Source: Streptomyces sp. WAC 04229
GTDB lineage: Bacteria; Actinomycetota; Actinomycetes; Streptomycetales; Streptomycetaceae
Direction of reading: 5' to 3'
DNA length: 64,000 nt
NCBI RefSeq assembly: GCF_003947455.1
Contig: NZ_QHJH01000009.1
Span: 1-64,000, forward strand
Of the stretch, positions 25,842-34,340 are shown one piece after another (positions within the stretch are counted from its first letter, which is position 1; each line of letters opens with the position of its first letter). Position numbers and translations under genes: made by a program. The notes below the pieces were generated by a model. That model saw nothing but the letters and a program-made list of their open reading frames with translations. It was not told the origin of the DNA and made no database searches.

Positions 25842-26610
25842 GGTCGGCGGTCCTCTCCTGGTCGGGTGCCCATGGCCGTGCGGCGGCCCAGACGGCGTCG
25901 AAGCTCTGAGCGTAGTTGTCGAACCACCCCATGCCGTCGGCTCTCCTGAGGTGGAGGAGGGGGTTGGCGCTGGCCGGCTGCCCCCAGATGTGGGGATTGA
26001 CGAGGAGGTCGTCGTCGTAGCAGAACATGGACGTGTAGAGCGTGGTGTCATGCAGACGCACCGCGCACCCGGCCTCGCCCAGCAGGGGGCGGTAGTACGT
26101 CAGCGAGGCGCGGATCTTGGCGGCGAGTGTGTCGCCGATTCCCTCTTCGCGGCCCCGGACGGCGACCGCCTGTCCGTCGGGGTCACCGAAGCACAGGCGA
26201 ACCCGGACGCCCTCGGCGGCGCGTTCGGAGAGCATCTTGGCGACGTGCGGGTTGGACTGTGCGAAGAACGTGCCCGAGAAGACGAGGACGCTGATCTCCT
26301 GCCGTGCCTCCCGCAGCAGCGAGAGCCATACGTCCCGCGGCACGCTGGCTCGGTTCTGGTAGGCGCCGACCAGTTCGGTGCCTAATCCGTCGCGGGGTGG
26401 ACCGGGCCGCTTGGAGGGCGTCGGCCAGAGGAAGGTCTCCTCCACGCGCAGATGACCGGCCACGCGAAAGCGATGCCGCGCGTGAGGAACGCGTCCTCCC
26501 AGCCACCGGCTCACTGTCTTGGGGTCGACCTCGCAGATCTCCGCGAGCGCATCGGGTGAGACCCCTCGTTGGGCGAGCACGGTATGCAGTCGGTCGTTCA
26601 CAGAAACCAT
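25828..26610 (-). CDS. HTH regulator with PLD-like C-terminal domain
   Basis: 260 residues. An N-terminal XRE-type helix-turn-helix (RLHTVLAQRGVSPDALAEIC, then DPKTVSRWLGG) is followed by a domain from about residue 85 with WLSLLREARQEISVLVFSG, EGVRVRLCFGDPDG and VRLHDTTLYTSMF. This resembles the PLD-fold domain (DUF5919 type) attached to actinobacterial XRE proteins, though the HxK nuclease motif is not clear. It overlaps the NUDIX gene, which it may regulate. Divergent from the HAD gene. A sensory rather than nuclease role is more likely. Confidence 0.75.
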   Translation of the reverse strand: MVSVNDRLHTVLAQRGVSPDALAEICEVDPKTVSRWLGGRVPHARHRFRVAGHLRVEETFLWPTPSKRPGPPRDGLGTELVGAYQNRASVPRDVWLSLLREARQEISVLVFSGTFFAQSNPHVAKMLSERAAEGVRVRLCFGDPDGQAVAVRGREEGIGDTLAAKIRASLTYYRPLLGEAGCAVRLHDTTLYTSMFCYDDDLLVNPHIWGQPASANPLLHLRRADGMGWFDNYAQSFDAVWAAARPWAPDQERTADHGQD

Positions 26611-26699
26611 GCAAGCGGTGCAACGCGTGATCGCGCAAGGACGTTGTGGGACGTTGTCGCGGAATCACAGTGCCACCGGCTGCTGCTTACGCTGGCGTC

Positions 26700-27425
26700 A
26701 TGGAGCTCATCGTCCTGTGGGACATCGACCACACCCTCATCGAGAACGCGGGGGTGAGCAAGGAGATCTACGCCGCCGCCTTCGCGGCGCTTGCGGGGCG
26801 CGAGCCGACGGGGCCGGCACGCACCGAGGGGCGTACGGACCGACTGATCATGCGCGACATGTTCGTTCGGGAGGGGCTGCCCGTACCCGACTGGCCCGGC
26901 ATCGAGGCGGCCCTCGAACGGGCAGGGAGTGAGCGCCGGGACGCTCTGCGTTCGCGCGGATGGGCCTTGCCAGGAGCCCATGAAGCACTGGAGGCCGCCT
27001 CGGCACGGAGCGGCTGGGTCTCCTCTGTCCTGACCGGCAACATCGAGGCCAACGCCCGTGTGAAGCTCTCCGCGTTCGGCCTCGACTCCTTGCTGGACCT
27101 GCCGGTGGGCGCCTACGGAGCGGACGCCGATCTCCGTCCCGACTTGGTCGCGGTCGCCCGCGAGCGAGTGCTGCGGCTTCGTGGTGTCCGGGTCGACACG
27201 CCCATCGTCCTGGTCGGGGACACCCCTCGTGATGTGGAGGCTGCCCTGGCCACGGGGTGCGGGATCGTCGCCGTCGCCTCTGGTCTGCACGACCGCGCGG
27301 AACTCGCAGCGGCCGGCGCCCCCAAGGTCCTGCCGGACCTGGCAGACGCCAAGCGCCTTCTAAGCGTCCTTGAGTCGTTCGCAGGTGACGGAAAACGTCC
27401 CAGGACGTCCTCGGGCCGTCCCTGA
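26700..27425 (+). CDS. HAD-superfamily phosphatase
   Basis: 241 residues. Motif I is VLWDIDHTLIE (nucleophile Asp and the general acid Asp), motif II is SVLTGN, and motif III/IV is PIVLVGDTPRDVEAAL, so all catalytic residues are present. A helical cap lies between residues 15 and 90, as in phosphoglycolate phosphatase-like subfamily I. It should remove phosphate from a small metabolite. ATG 26700 is preferred to upstream in-frame starts because the protein begins directly with motif I. Followed after 72 bp by the radical SAM operon. Confidence 0.88.
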   Translation: MELIVLWDIDHTLIENAGVSKEIYAAAFAALAGREPTGPARTEGRTDRLIMRDMFVREGLPVPDWPGIEAALERAGSERRDALRSRGWALPGAHEALEAASARSGWVSSVLTGNIEANARVKLSAFGLDSLLDLPVGAYGADADLRPDLVAVARERVLRLRGVRVDTPIVLVGDTPRDVEAALATGCGIVAVASGLHDRAELAAAGAPKVLPDLADAKRLLSVLESFAGDGKRPRTSSGRP

Positions 27426-27497
27426 ACGCGGTGACGAGGTCCCCGGGCAGACAGCCACGATCGGGTTCCCGAAAGGCAGCCAGCCGAAGGAGCCCAA

Positions 27498-28400
27498 GTG
27501 ATCAGGGAAGTCACCGGGATCAGGAAGATCCGGATGCTGTACCTGCAGCTGCTCTACCGCTGCAACTTCACGTGCCTGCACTGCTTCCACGGCAAGCGGC
27601 TTCAGTACGCGGACGCCTTCACCTCCGACGAAGCCGCCAGCCTCCTCACCCTGATGCGCGACGAGTACGGCACGGTGGAGGTCACCCTGCTCGGCGGGGA
27701 GCCCTTCGTCCACCGGGACCTCCCGCAGATCGTCCGCCACGCCAAGGAAGAACTGGGCCAGCGCGTCGAGATCTGCACCAACGGGTACCGGATCGAGCGA
27801 CGCCTGACAGAGATCGCGCCGCACCTGGACCTCCTCAGGGTCTCCCTGGAGGGCGTCGGATCGACCAACGACGGCATCCGCAGGCACGGCAGCTACCAGA
27901 GCGCCCTCAACGCACTGAGCCTGGCACGGGACCTCGGAGTGCCGACCGGCGCGACCATGACCGTGACCTCACGAAACATCGGTGAGGTACTCCCCCTCGC
28001 CGGCATCCTGGCCCGACTCGGGGTCCAGCAACTCAAGCTCCACCACCTGCGGCCCGTAGGCAACGCCGCCAACCACCCCGAGCTACTGGTCACCGAGCCT
28101 GCCGCCTACGGCCGGCTCCGCGAAGAACTCGCGGCGGCCGACCTGCCTCTGGAGGTGATCGTCGACGAGGACCTCTCCGAGCACGGCGCCCCACAGCTCT
28201 GCGCCCCGACCGGAGGGCCCCGCGAGATCGACCGCATCGAGGCCGACCCGCGTGGTGCCCTGACCATGTCCTGCAAGGCCGTGGGCAAGGATTCCCACGC
28301 CTTCTGGTACGAGAAGAGCGCTGGCCGCATCGTTCACCAGCCCTCGGCCAGCGACGAGCTCACGCTCGCGGTGCCGGACGTGGTGTACGCCCGTGCCTGA
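27498..28400 (+). CDS. Radical SAM protein
   Basis: 300 residues. LLYRCNFTCLHCFH holds the CxxxCxxC [4Fe-4S] motif (about residues 19-26), VTLLGGEPFVH is the GGE SAM-binding motif, and VEICTNGYRI follows. The C-terminus has two more cysteines (PQLCAPTGG, TMSCKAVG) but not a full SPASM domain. Substrate unknown; cofactor or peptide chemistry is usual for such proteins. GTG 27498 has AAGGAG upstream. It overlaps the kinase gene by 8 nt and opens a tightly packed operon of five genes (to 30608). Confidence 0.88.
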   Translation: MIREVTGIRKIRMLYLQLLYRCNFTCLHCFHGKRLQYADAFTSDEAASLLTLMRDEYGTVEVTLLGGEPFVHRDLPQIVRHAKEELGQRVEICTNGYRIERRLTEIAPHLDLLRVSLEGVGSTNDGIRRHGSYQSALNALSLARDLGVPTGATMTVTSRNIGEVLPLAGILARLGVQQLKLHHLRPVGNAANHPELLVTEPAAYGRLREELAAADLPLEVIVDEDLSEHGAPQLCAPTGGPREIDRIEADPRGALTMSCKAVGKDSHAFWYEKSAGRIVHQPSASDELTLAVPDVVYARA

Positions 28401-29034
28401 CCACCCGCGATTCGAGAGCCTGGAGGGCTTACGGGGCACCGGCAAGTCGACCATCGCCCCGATGCTCGCCGCCGCGCGCCACGCCGTCCTCGTCCCCACC
28501 GTGCCCGCTCTGTACCAGCCCCTCAGAGCGGCCGTGGACCAGCGGACCAACGTCGACGCGCGGATGTGCCTCTACCTCTCCGCGCTATTCACCGCGACCG
28601 AGGAAATCCAGAGCCACCTCGACGCCGGCGTCCCCGTAGTCGTCGAGAGCTACTTCGCCCGGTGCCTCGCCACCCACCAGGCCATGGGGGCTCGGCTCGG
28701 CGTCACGCTGCCGCGCTGGCTCCCGACACCCGTCACGTACTACCTCGTCTGCGGCGACGACGAACGCCGCCGTCGTCTGGCCGCCCGGGACAAGCCAGCG
28801 ACGCAGTGGGACGCGCTGATCGAAACCGTCCCGGACCAGGTGACCGACGCCTACGCCTCGTTCCGGATGCGTCGCGTCGACACCATGGGGCGCAGCCCCG
28901 AAGAGGTGCTCCGTGTGATCACAGAAACCGACAGGCAAGGAGCGAACTCCCATGCAGACTCAGAGCCTGTGGGAGCACACCCTCACTTTCTTCCCTCAGT
29001 TCCTCGGCACACTGCGCGAGCGTGTCGCCCCTGA
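28393..29034 (+). CDS. P-loop kinase related to thymidylate kinase
   Basis: 213 residues. The P-loop is FESLEGLRGTGKSTIAPML, VPVVVESYFARCLATHQAMG corresponds to the DRY region of dTMP kinase, and LVCGDDERRRRLAARDKP resembles the lid. A nucleotide or nucleoside phosphate is a likely substrate, but the usual thymidylate-specific residues are altered, so identity is uncertain. It overlaps the upstream radical SAM gene by 8 nt and the downstream methyltransferase by 83 nt; the last ~28 residues look like out-of-frame translation of the methyltransferase start. See findings. Confidence 0.75.
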   Translation: MPDHPRFESLEGLRGTGKSTIAPMLAAARHAVLVPTVPALYQPLRAAVDQRTNVDARMCLYLSALFTATEEIQSHLDAGVPVVVESYFARCLATHQAMGARLGVTLPRWLPTPVTYYLVCGDDERRRRLAARDKPATQWDALIETVPDQVTDAYASFRMRRVDTMGRSPEEVLRVITETDRQGANSHADSEPVGAHPHFLPSVPRHTARACRP

Positions 29035-29614
29035 CGCCACTGTCGCGGTCGTCGGCGCGAGCGACGGCAAGTTCGTCCTGCCGTTGGCCGCCGCCGGCTA
29101 CCACGTCGTCGCCATCGAACGCGACGCGCTCGCCCTACACGGAGGCGAGGTACGCCTTCCGGGTGACAGTGAGGCCCACGCGATGGGCCTGATCGACCGG
29201 CTGAAGCTCGAAGAACTCCATGCCCGCGTCCACGTGGTTGAGGACGACTTCCTCGAGGGCAAGCCCCTGGGCGTGCAGTGCGAGGCGGTCTGGACGAGCT
29301 GCTCGTGGCACTACAGTGCCAACCACCACCGCCCGCTCGCCGAGTTCGTCGACCGCATGCAACGCCTGGTCCGCCCGGGCGGTGTGTTCGGTGCGGAGTT
29401 CATGATGCCCGTCGAAAGACGCCACCACATGACCGAGCACTACACCTCTCCCGAGCGCCTTCTCCCTCACTTCATCGGTGACTGGGAAATCCTGCTCACC
29501 CTGCGTACGAACGAGTTCACGGAACGGGCCCACGTCGGCCAGCCGAACGACCACACCCACCGCATGGGCCTGCTCATGGCAGCCCGAACGTCCCCTTTCA
29601 CCGACCACTTCTGA
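28952..29614 (+). CDS. Class I SAM-dependent methyltransferase
   Basis: 220 residues. Motif I is TVAVVGASDGKFVLPLAAAG with the acidic IERD after it. VHVVEDDFLEG and AVWTSCSWHYSANHH correspond to motifs III and IV. ATG 28952 has AAGGAG ten bases upstream. Substrate unknown. It sits inside the radical SAM-kinase-methyltransferase-CYTH operon, so it probably modifies the same small molecule or protein. Confidence 0.82.
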   Translation: MQTQSLWEHTLTFFPQFLGTLRERVAPDATVAVVGASDGKFVLPLAAAGYHVVAIERDALALHGGEVRLPGDSEAHAMGLIDRLKLEELHARVHVVEDDFLEGKPLGVQCEAVWTSCSWHYSANHHRPLAEFVDRMQRLVRPGGVFGAEFMMPVERRHHMTEHYTSPERLLPHFIGDWEILLTLRTNEFTERAHVGQPNDHTHRMGLLMAARTSPFTDHF

Positions 29615-29626
29615 GAGAAGGACCCC

Positions 29627-30214
29627 ATGGATCACGAGTACGAGGCGAAGTTCCTGGCCGTCGACGCCGCTGGTCTTCAGGCCAAGCTGGCCGCCCTCGG
29701 AGCCGTCCAGGCGTTCCCCCGCACCCTCCTCACCCGCAAGATCTTCGAGAACGACTCCCTCGACGGTGGGGCCTGGGTCCGCCTTCGGGACGAAGGCACC
29801 CGGTCTACGCTCACGCTCAAGCAGGTCACCGACGCCACCACGATCGACGGCACCAAGGAGATCGAGACCGAGGTGTCCGACCTGCACGCCACGGCCGACA
29901 TCCTGCGCCGGGTCGGCCTCACCGAGGTGCGCTACCAGGAGAACTACCGCGAGGAGTGGCGCTTGGGCGAGGTCGCCTTCGACTTCGACACCTGGCCCGA
30001 CCTCCCCACCTTCCTGGAGATCGAGGGGCCCGACGAGGCATCGGTCCGGCAGGCCGCCGCGCTGCTGGACCTCGACTACTCCGAAGCCCGCTTCGGCAGC
30101 GTCGACGAGATCTACAAGAGCGAGGCCGGCCGCGACATCCTCGCCGAGCCCACCCTCCTGTTCTCCGACGCCGAGAAGCGGGAGGACGCTTCCTCCGCTG
30201 TCCGCAGCCACTGA
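29627..30214 (+). CDS. CYTH-domain protein (class IV adenylate cyclase/triphosphatase-like)
   Basis: 195 residues. The ExExK signature is at the very start (DHEYEAKFLAVD), and WVRLRDEG, TLTLKQV and PTFLEIEGPDE provide the other charged strands of the triphosphate tunnel. CYTH enzymes act on triphosphates: class IV adenylate cyclase, thiamine triphosphatase or inorganic triphosphatase. The sequence alone does not choose between them. It begins 12 bp after the methyltransferase stop with GAGAAGGACC as ribosome site. Confidence 0.88.
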   Translation: MDHEYEAKFLAVDAAGLQAKLAALGAVQAFPRTLLTRKIFENDSLDGGAWVRLRDEGTRSTLTLKQVTDATTIDGTKEIETEVSDLHATADILRRVGLTEVRYQENYREEWRLGEVAFDFDTWPDLPTFLEIEGPDEASVRQAAALLDLDYSEARFGSVDEIYKSEAGRDILAEPTLLFSDAEKREDASSAVRSH

Positions 30215-30233
30215 TCAAGGGGGCGGACAAGCC

Positions 30234-30608
30234 ATGCTCACGGAAGCCGCATTACGGCACAGGGTGATCCCCGGTATCGCCGAGTTCGCACGCGGTGGAC
30301 TGCCAGCCCCAGCGGCCACCGATGACGGCAACGAGTGGGTCGACGGGCCCTGCTGGCTCTACTGCGGGCAGCGGTGGACTCGTGTCCTGTGGATCGGCCC
30401 CGCCCGTGTCGCGGGCGTCCAAGCACCGATGTACGCCTGCGGACCCTGCATCCGAGCGCTACAGGAACGGGTCTGGCAGTCCCTCCTCAGCAAGGACTGC
30501 CCCGGCGACTCCACCCAGTCGAACGACGACTCCGTGGTGGGACAACCGACGGCTGGCCGGAGGCCCGGCAAGCACCGGGGCCAAAGCAGGTTCCTCCGCA
30601 GAGGTTAG
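30234..30608 (+). CDS. Small cysteine-containing protein, unknown
   Basis: 124 residues. C-x3-C and C-x2-C pairs (PCWLYCGQRW and YACGPCIRAL) could bind zinc. The C-terminus is basic and probably unstructured. ATG 30234 follows an AAGGGGG site 20 bp after the CYTH stop, so it is the last gene of the operon and is followed by a terminator hairpin. Similar small Cys-pair proteins are common in Streptomyces. Function unknown. Confidence 0.65.
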   Translation: MLTEAALRHRVIPGIAEFARGGLPAPAATDDGNEWVDGPCWLYCGQRWTRVLWIGPARVAGVQAPMYACGPCIRALQERVWQSLLSKDCPGDSTQSNDDSVVGQPTAGRRPGKHRGQSRFLRRG

Positions 30609-30930
30609 CTCCCGCCGTGGTCGCATGCGCCCGCCGTCCCCCCGCGGTGTGAGCGCTGGCGGCCAGGGAGGGTAATGGCGTTCGGGCCTTCCCTGAGACG
30701 AAGGCCCGAACGCTTCCCTCTGCCTGCGGGGCCAGCGATTCGGACCGGACAGAGCGACGGCTCAATCTTCGGAGAGCGCGAGAGATGACCGGGATCGTTT
30801 GGCGACGGCATAGATGGTGTGCCGGCGGGCGCTGCGGCTCGCAGGATGTGGGCAGGACTGCGCCCGATGTGCTGGACGCGCCCCACTGACCCGCCGCGTC
30901 GAGGTTTCAGGGGCCGTTACGGTCAGGACC
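30609..30930. other. Intergenic region with a terminator, no gene seen
   Basis: About 320 bp. The first part holds the operon terminator at 30678-30713. The rest presumably contains the promoter for the FAD oxidoreductase gene; no clear element was identified. Confidence 0.6.
30678..30713 (+). terminator. Terminator hairpin after the radical SAM operon
   Basis: Arms 30678-30691 and 30700-30713 are perfect 14-bp complements with an 8-base loop, 70 bp after the last stop codon. No strong T run follows, as is common in Streptomyces. Confidence 0.75.
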
Positions 30931-31893
30931 ATGGCCGCAGGGAAGCGTGTTGTCGTTGTCGGGGCCGGCGTGGCAGGGATCACCACCGCTGTCGTTCTCG
31001 CCGAGACCGGCGTCTCGGTGCATGTCATCGCCAAGGAGGTGCCGGGCGTCACCTCGCTGGCGGCCGGGGCGATGTGGGGGCCGTATCTGGTCGAGCCGAA
31101 GAACAAGGTCGACCAGTGGGGACAACGATCGCTAGAGATCTTCCGAAGGCTGGCAGAGGATCCGGCCACGGGCGTCCGGCTCGCCAGTGGAATCGAGGCA
31201 TCCCGCACGGCCGAAGCGCCACCGGACTGGGCCACCCCCCTGCCCGGCTTCCGGCCATGCGGGCCGGCTGAACTGCCAGCCGGGTTCTCGGCCGGCTACC
31301 GGTTCACGATGCCGCTGATCGACATGCCCACCTACCTTGACTACCTCCTACGGCGACTCGATGCCGCAGGAGGAACAGTCGAGCGGCGCCGCCTGGCCTC
31401 ACTCGCGGACGCCGGTCCAGCCACCGTGCTCGTCAACTGCACGGGCCTCAGCGCCAAGGCTCTACTTCCCGACCCTGGGCTTCGGCCCACCCGCGGCCAA
31501 CACGTCGTCGTCACCAACCCCGGGCTGACCGAGTTCTTCTCCAAGGACACCGGCCTCTCATCGGACCTGCTGTGCTTCTACCCGCACGGCGACACCGTCG
31601 TCCTGGGCGGCACGGCCATTGACGGTGAGGGGGGCCTAGCCTCCGACGACACGGCGGCGGCGGCGGCGGCGAGCATCCTGGCGCGCTGTGCCGAGGTCGA
31701 ACCCCGTCTTGCCGCAGCCCGCGTTCTGGAGCATCGTCTCGGTGTCCGGCCCACGCGGGCCACGGTCCGGGTGGAGGCTGACCGGCGAGAGGACGATGCT
31801 GTGGTCGTGCACAACTACGGGCACGGCGGGGCTGGCGTCACGCTGTCATGGGGTTGTGCCGAGGAAGTTCGTGGGCTGCTCCCGGACAAGTGA
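30931..31893 (+). CDS. FAD-dependent oxidoreductase, D-amino-acid oxidase family
   Basis: 320 residues. The FAD-binding Rossmann motif opens the protein (RVVVVGAGVAGITTAVVLAE). LAAGAMWGPYL, FTMPLIDMPTYLDYLLRRL, LVNCTGLSAKAL and the C-terminal VVHNYGHGGAGVTLSWGCA are typical of DAO-family enzymes. It should oxidise a D-amino acid or similar amine. ATG 30931 places the Rossmann motif at the very N-terminus; the longer open frame adds only unlikely residues. It stands alone, near the end of the cargo region. Confidence 0.9.
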   Translation: MAAGKRVVVVGAGVAGITTAVVLAETGVSVHVIAKEVPGVTSLAAGAMWGPYLVEPKNKVDQWGQRSLEIFRRLAEDPATGVRLASGIEASRTAEAPPDWATPLPGFRPCGPAELPAGFSAGYRFTMPLIDMPTYLDYLLRRLDAAGGTVERRRLASLADAGPATVLVNCTGLSAKALLPDPGLRPTRGQHVVVTNPGLTEFFSKDTGLSSDLLCFYPHGDTVVLGGTAIDGEGGLASDDTAAAAAASILARCAEVEPRLAAARVLEHRLGVRPTRATVRVEADRREDDAVVVHNYGHGGAGVTLSWGCAEEVRGLLPDK

Positions 31894-31977
31894 AGCAAAA
31901 CAGTCCAGGACGCTTGCCTGTATCGGCTTCCCTAATATGCCGAACAGGGTCACGACTGCTTAGAAACCCGCTCCTCT

Positions 31978-32517
31978 TTAAGTGGGTTCGATTTCAATTG
32001 GCGCTTTCGAGCGCAGACGATCATTTTCCTCCTCCAGGGCCTTGACTCGTCGCTCAAGTTCGGCTCGCGCTGGCTTCTTTGGAGATGCCGGAGGCGGCGG
32101 GGCCTTGGTCTTCGGCGGCTCGGCAAGTAGTCCGATGGGTTCGAAGGCTACGATCGTCAAGCGGTCTTTTCCACATTCAGAGCATGGTTTCCAGTAACCT
32201 CCCGCATCGATTGGGTTAGTGTACGTGTAATGCGCCTTGGTCTCGATGATGTGGCCGCAGTACAGTCGGACACGCCATCGCATGATCTCGTGATCCTCCG
32301 TCTTGAAGGACTGCGGCAGTCTCGCGGCGTTCTCGAATGCCTGGCGACGACGCTCTGCCCTAACCGGATCTGCCCGGCATTTGGCGTTATCCTCGGCTAC
32401 CTGTCGCCGGATATGCTCGCTACTCTCCTCGCTCTCCTTCTGGCGCTGGTGATCCCAACGACTGAGTTTGTATTCCTCTAACGGGACGCCGTTGCTCCGA
32501 TATTCCACCTCGTTCAC
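31978..32517 (-). CDS. Hypothetical protein with zinc-ribbon-like centre and coiled-coil tail
   Basis: 179 residues from GTG 32517. The N-terminal ~65 are highly charged and helical. The centre has VRLYCGHIIETKAHY and KPCSECGKDRLTIV, a likely Zn-binding set (C-x-H and C-x2-C). A Pro/Lys linker and a short coiled coil (AELERRVKALEEENDRLRSK) end the protein. No known family. It is a single gene between the cargo block and the mobility operon. Confidence 0.6.
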   Translation of the reverse strand: MNEVEYRSNGVPLEEYKLSRWDHQRQKESEESSEHIRRQVAEDNAKCRADPVRAERRRQAFENAARLPQSFKTEDHEIMRWRVRLYCGHIIETKAHYTYTNPIDAGGYWKPCSECGKDRLTIVAFEPIGLLAEPPKTKAPPPPASPKKPARAELERRVKALEEENDRLRSKAPIEIEPT

Positions 32518-33003
32518 GACAGGAAGCGTAGTAACGATGCGCGACGCGGCCGAGGAGTTGAAGCGTCTTGGTCGACTATCTCGCGCGGTGTGATCATTTA
32601 TGGCGGGAGGAGCTCATACGTGACTGCGCTCTTTCCAACCAGTCGGGTTAATTGGGCAGTGCGGCTGACAGACAGGCGAAGCCCCGGCCACCCGTAAGCA
32701 TCCTCGACGACTCGGGAAGGTTGTCTCTCGCATAAAACGTGAGCGACCCCGGGCGCTCCTGCAGGCCCTGACCGCCTAGAGCTGGCGAGGAGGTGCCCGG
32801 TGATTCACCTCGCCAGCTGAAACGGCGCATTATACGCACCAGTTGCCTGAAGAAGACCTGGTCCGTGCCTGGACCCCTCGAACGGGACAGCTTCCTCGAC
32901 CTCATTCGGCAGTGCGCGTATCACCAAAGAAAGGGTCCCAGCCGGTGGGTTCAACACCGGAGGTGGAGCCATAGCCCAGCTCCCGTAACGGAGGAGACAA
33001 AGC
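32518..33003. other. Intergenic region with a hairpin, no gene seen
   Basis: 486 bp between divergently oriented genes. It contains the inverted repeat at 32780-32818 and must carry promoters for both sides. No reading frame here is convincing. Confidence 0.55.
32780..32818. repeat. Inverted repeat upstream of the DUF6907 operon
   Basis: Arms 32780-32790 and 32808-32818 are perfect 11-bp complements (AGCTGGCGAGG and CCTCGCCAGCT). It could be a terminator or a protein site. It lies about 190 bp before the next gene. Confidence 0.6.
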
Positions 33004-33582
33004 ATGGAAAACACGCCAACGGCCACCAATGGTGGCTGCCACGAGGGCCACACCAGCCAGCCTCTCGGGAACGCTGGCCAGGTCGCCCGGCTTCAGCCCG
33101 TTCCCGCAGCTCCGTACGACAGCGAGCCCGCCGCGGGAGGGTCCCCTGTCCAGCGGGCGTTCACCTTCACCAGCACCGTCACGGGCGAAGAAGTGACCGT
33201 GACCTGCATGCCCGGCTGCATGGTCGACCACAAGGCAGACAGCGACACGCCCACGCACCCACACGACATCTACTGCGATATACCCGGCACAGCCGACGAA
33301 CTGCCCCTCTACGGCCCGCTGTGCACCACGCGAGGCCCGGAGGACTTCCGCTTCCTCAGCTGGCAGATCCAGTCCCACCCCTTCTCGGGCCGGCCAGCGG
33401 AGAGGCTGCCGTTCGTGGTCATTGAGGTCTTCGATGACCACTACATCGAGTACCTCGAACCGGACACACTGCAGGTGATCATCGGCTGCCTACAGAAGCG
33501 GGTCGATTCCCTGCGCGAGGCCCACGCCCAACTCGTCAACGTCCGCACCGAGTACGTCAAACTTCCGGGGGTGGCAGCATGA
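33004..33582 (+). CDS. DUF6907-like protein of Streptomyces mobile elements
   Basis: 192 residues. The N-terminal ~40 are low complexity. The body has VTCMPGCMVDHKADSDTPTH with cysteines and histidines that may bind metal, then DIYCDIPGT and LSWQIQSHPFSG. The pattern recalls the DUF6907 family found in Streptomyces plasmids and integrative elements; function unknown. ATG 33004 has CGGAGGAGA upstream. It overlaps the next gene by 4 nt (ATGA), forming a three-gene operon. Confidence 0.65.
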   Translation: MENTPTATNGGCHEGHTSQPLGNAGQVARLQPVPAAPYDSEPAAGGSPVQRAFTFTSTVTGEEVTVTCMPGCMVDHKADSDTPTHPHDIYCDIPGTADELPLYGPLCTTRGPEDFRFLSWQIQSHPFSGRPAERLPFVVIEVFDDHYIEYLEPDTLQVIIGCLQKRVDSLREAHAQLVNVRTEYVKLPGVAA

Positions 33583-33785
33583 AGGCAACGTCCGTCACCG
33601 AACGCGCCATCGCTGAGGTGGAAGCGTTCCGTACCAAGATGCGGGAAATCGGCTCGTGCTCGCCTGCCGTGGAGAAGTTCGCCGACGACGTGATCGTCGG
33701 CATCATCGTCTGCGGATCTCCGAGGGCCGCCGTCGAAGCGGCGATGCGTAACGTCCTCAGCGAGTCGACGGAGGTGACGGTATGA
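33579..33785 (+). CDS. Small hypothetical protein of the DUF6907 operon
   Basis: 68 residues, helical, with DDVIVGIIVCGSPRAAVEAAM. It overlaps both neighbours by 4 nt (ATGA at each side), so it is translated as part of the operon. No family recognised. Confidence 0.65.
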   Translation: MKATSVTERAIAEVEAFRTKMREIGSCSPAVEKFADDVIVGIIVCGSPRAAVEAAMRNVLSESTEVTV

Positions 33786-34204
33786 CGACGTTGACCACAC
33801 GTGCTGGCTTCGATGCCTTCCGTGACCGCATGTGCGACCACTTCGGGCGGCTGCCCAACGGGCTTGACAGCCAGCACCTCCACATCGAGCAGGCCCCGCT
33901 CGGCCCGGATGAGTACTTCACTCACCGGCTCGACAACGGCGGCCACCACATCGTCTACGACCCGCGGCAGACCAGCGGGCTCATGGTGCGCCAGTTCCTC
34001 GGTATTTACGCGACCTTCACCGAGGACTCGATCCGCGAGGGCGTCCGCGACGCCTACTACAAGGAAGATGTGGCGGGCGTTCGGGAAATTTTGGAGATCG
34101 TCCTCAGCGAGATCGACCGCACCCAGGATTCTGCGGGTGTGATGGGCTGGCTACGGGAGCTGCTGCAACAGGCCCGCACGAAAACCAAGCCAATGGCCGC
34201 GTGA
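33782..34204 (+). CDS. Hypothetical protein, third gene of the DUF6907 operon
   Basis: 140 residues. DSQHLHIEQAPLGPDEYF, then GHHIVYDPRQTSGLMVRQFL. Soluble, mixed alpha/beta by eye. Coupled to the preceding gene by a 4-nt overlap. It ends 136 bp before the 3' end of the convergent relaxase gene. Function unknown. Confidence 0.65.
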   Translation: MTTLTTRAGFDAFRDRMCDHFGRLPNGLDSQHLHIEQAPLGPDEYFTHRLDNGGHHIVYDPRQTSGLMVRQFLGIYATFTEDSIREGVRDAYYKEDVAGVREILEIVLSEIDRTQDSAGVMGWLRELLQQARTKTKPMAA

Positions 34205-34340
34205 GGACGACCGCGAAGACCGCGGGGGTCGGGGGTGTGCAGTTCCTGGACAGCCCCGGCCGCGTTGCCCAGCCCGCACCTGACAGCGAGCCTCTCAGAG
34301 AAAAGTGCGCGGACCGGGCTTGATGGCTGAGCCCGCGCCC

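Noticed and set aside
27498-28400. A prokaryotic viperin
   Set aside because: The CxxxCxxC motif fits general radical SAM proteins, viperin-specific C-terminal features are not seen, and the operon partners differ.
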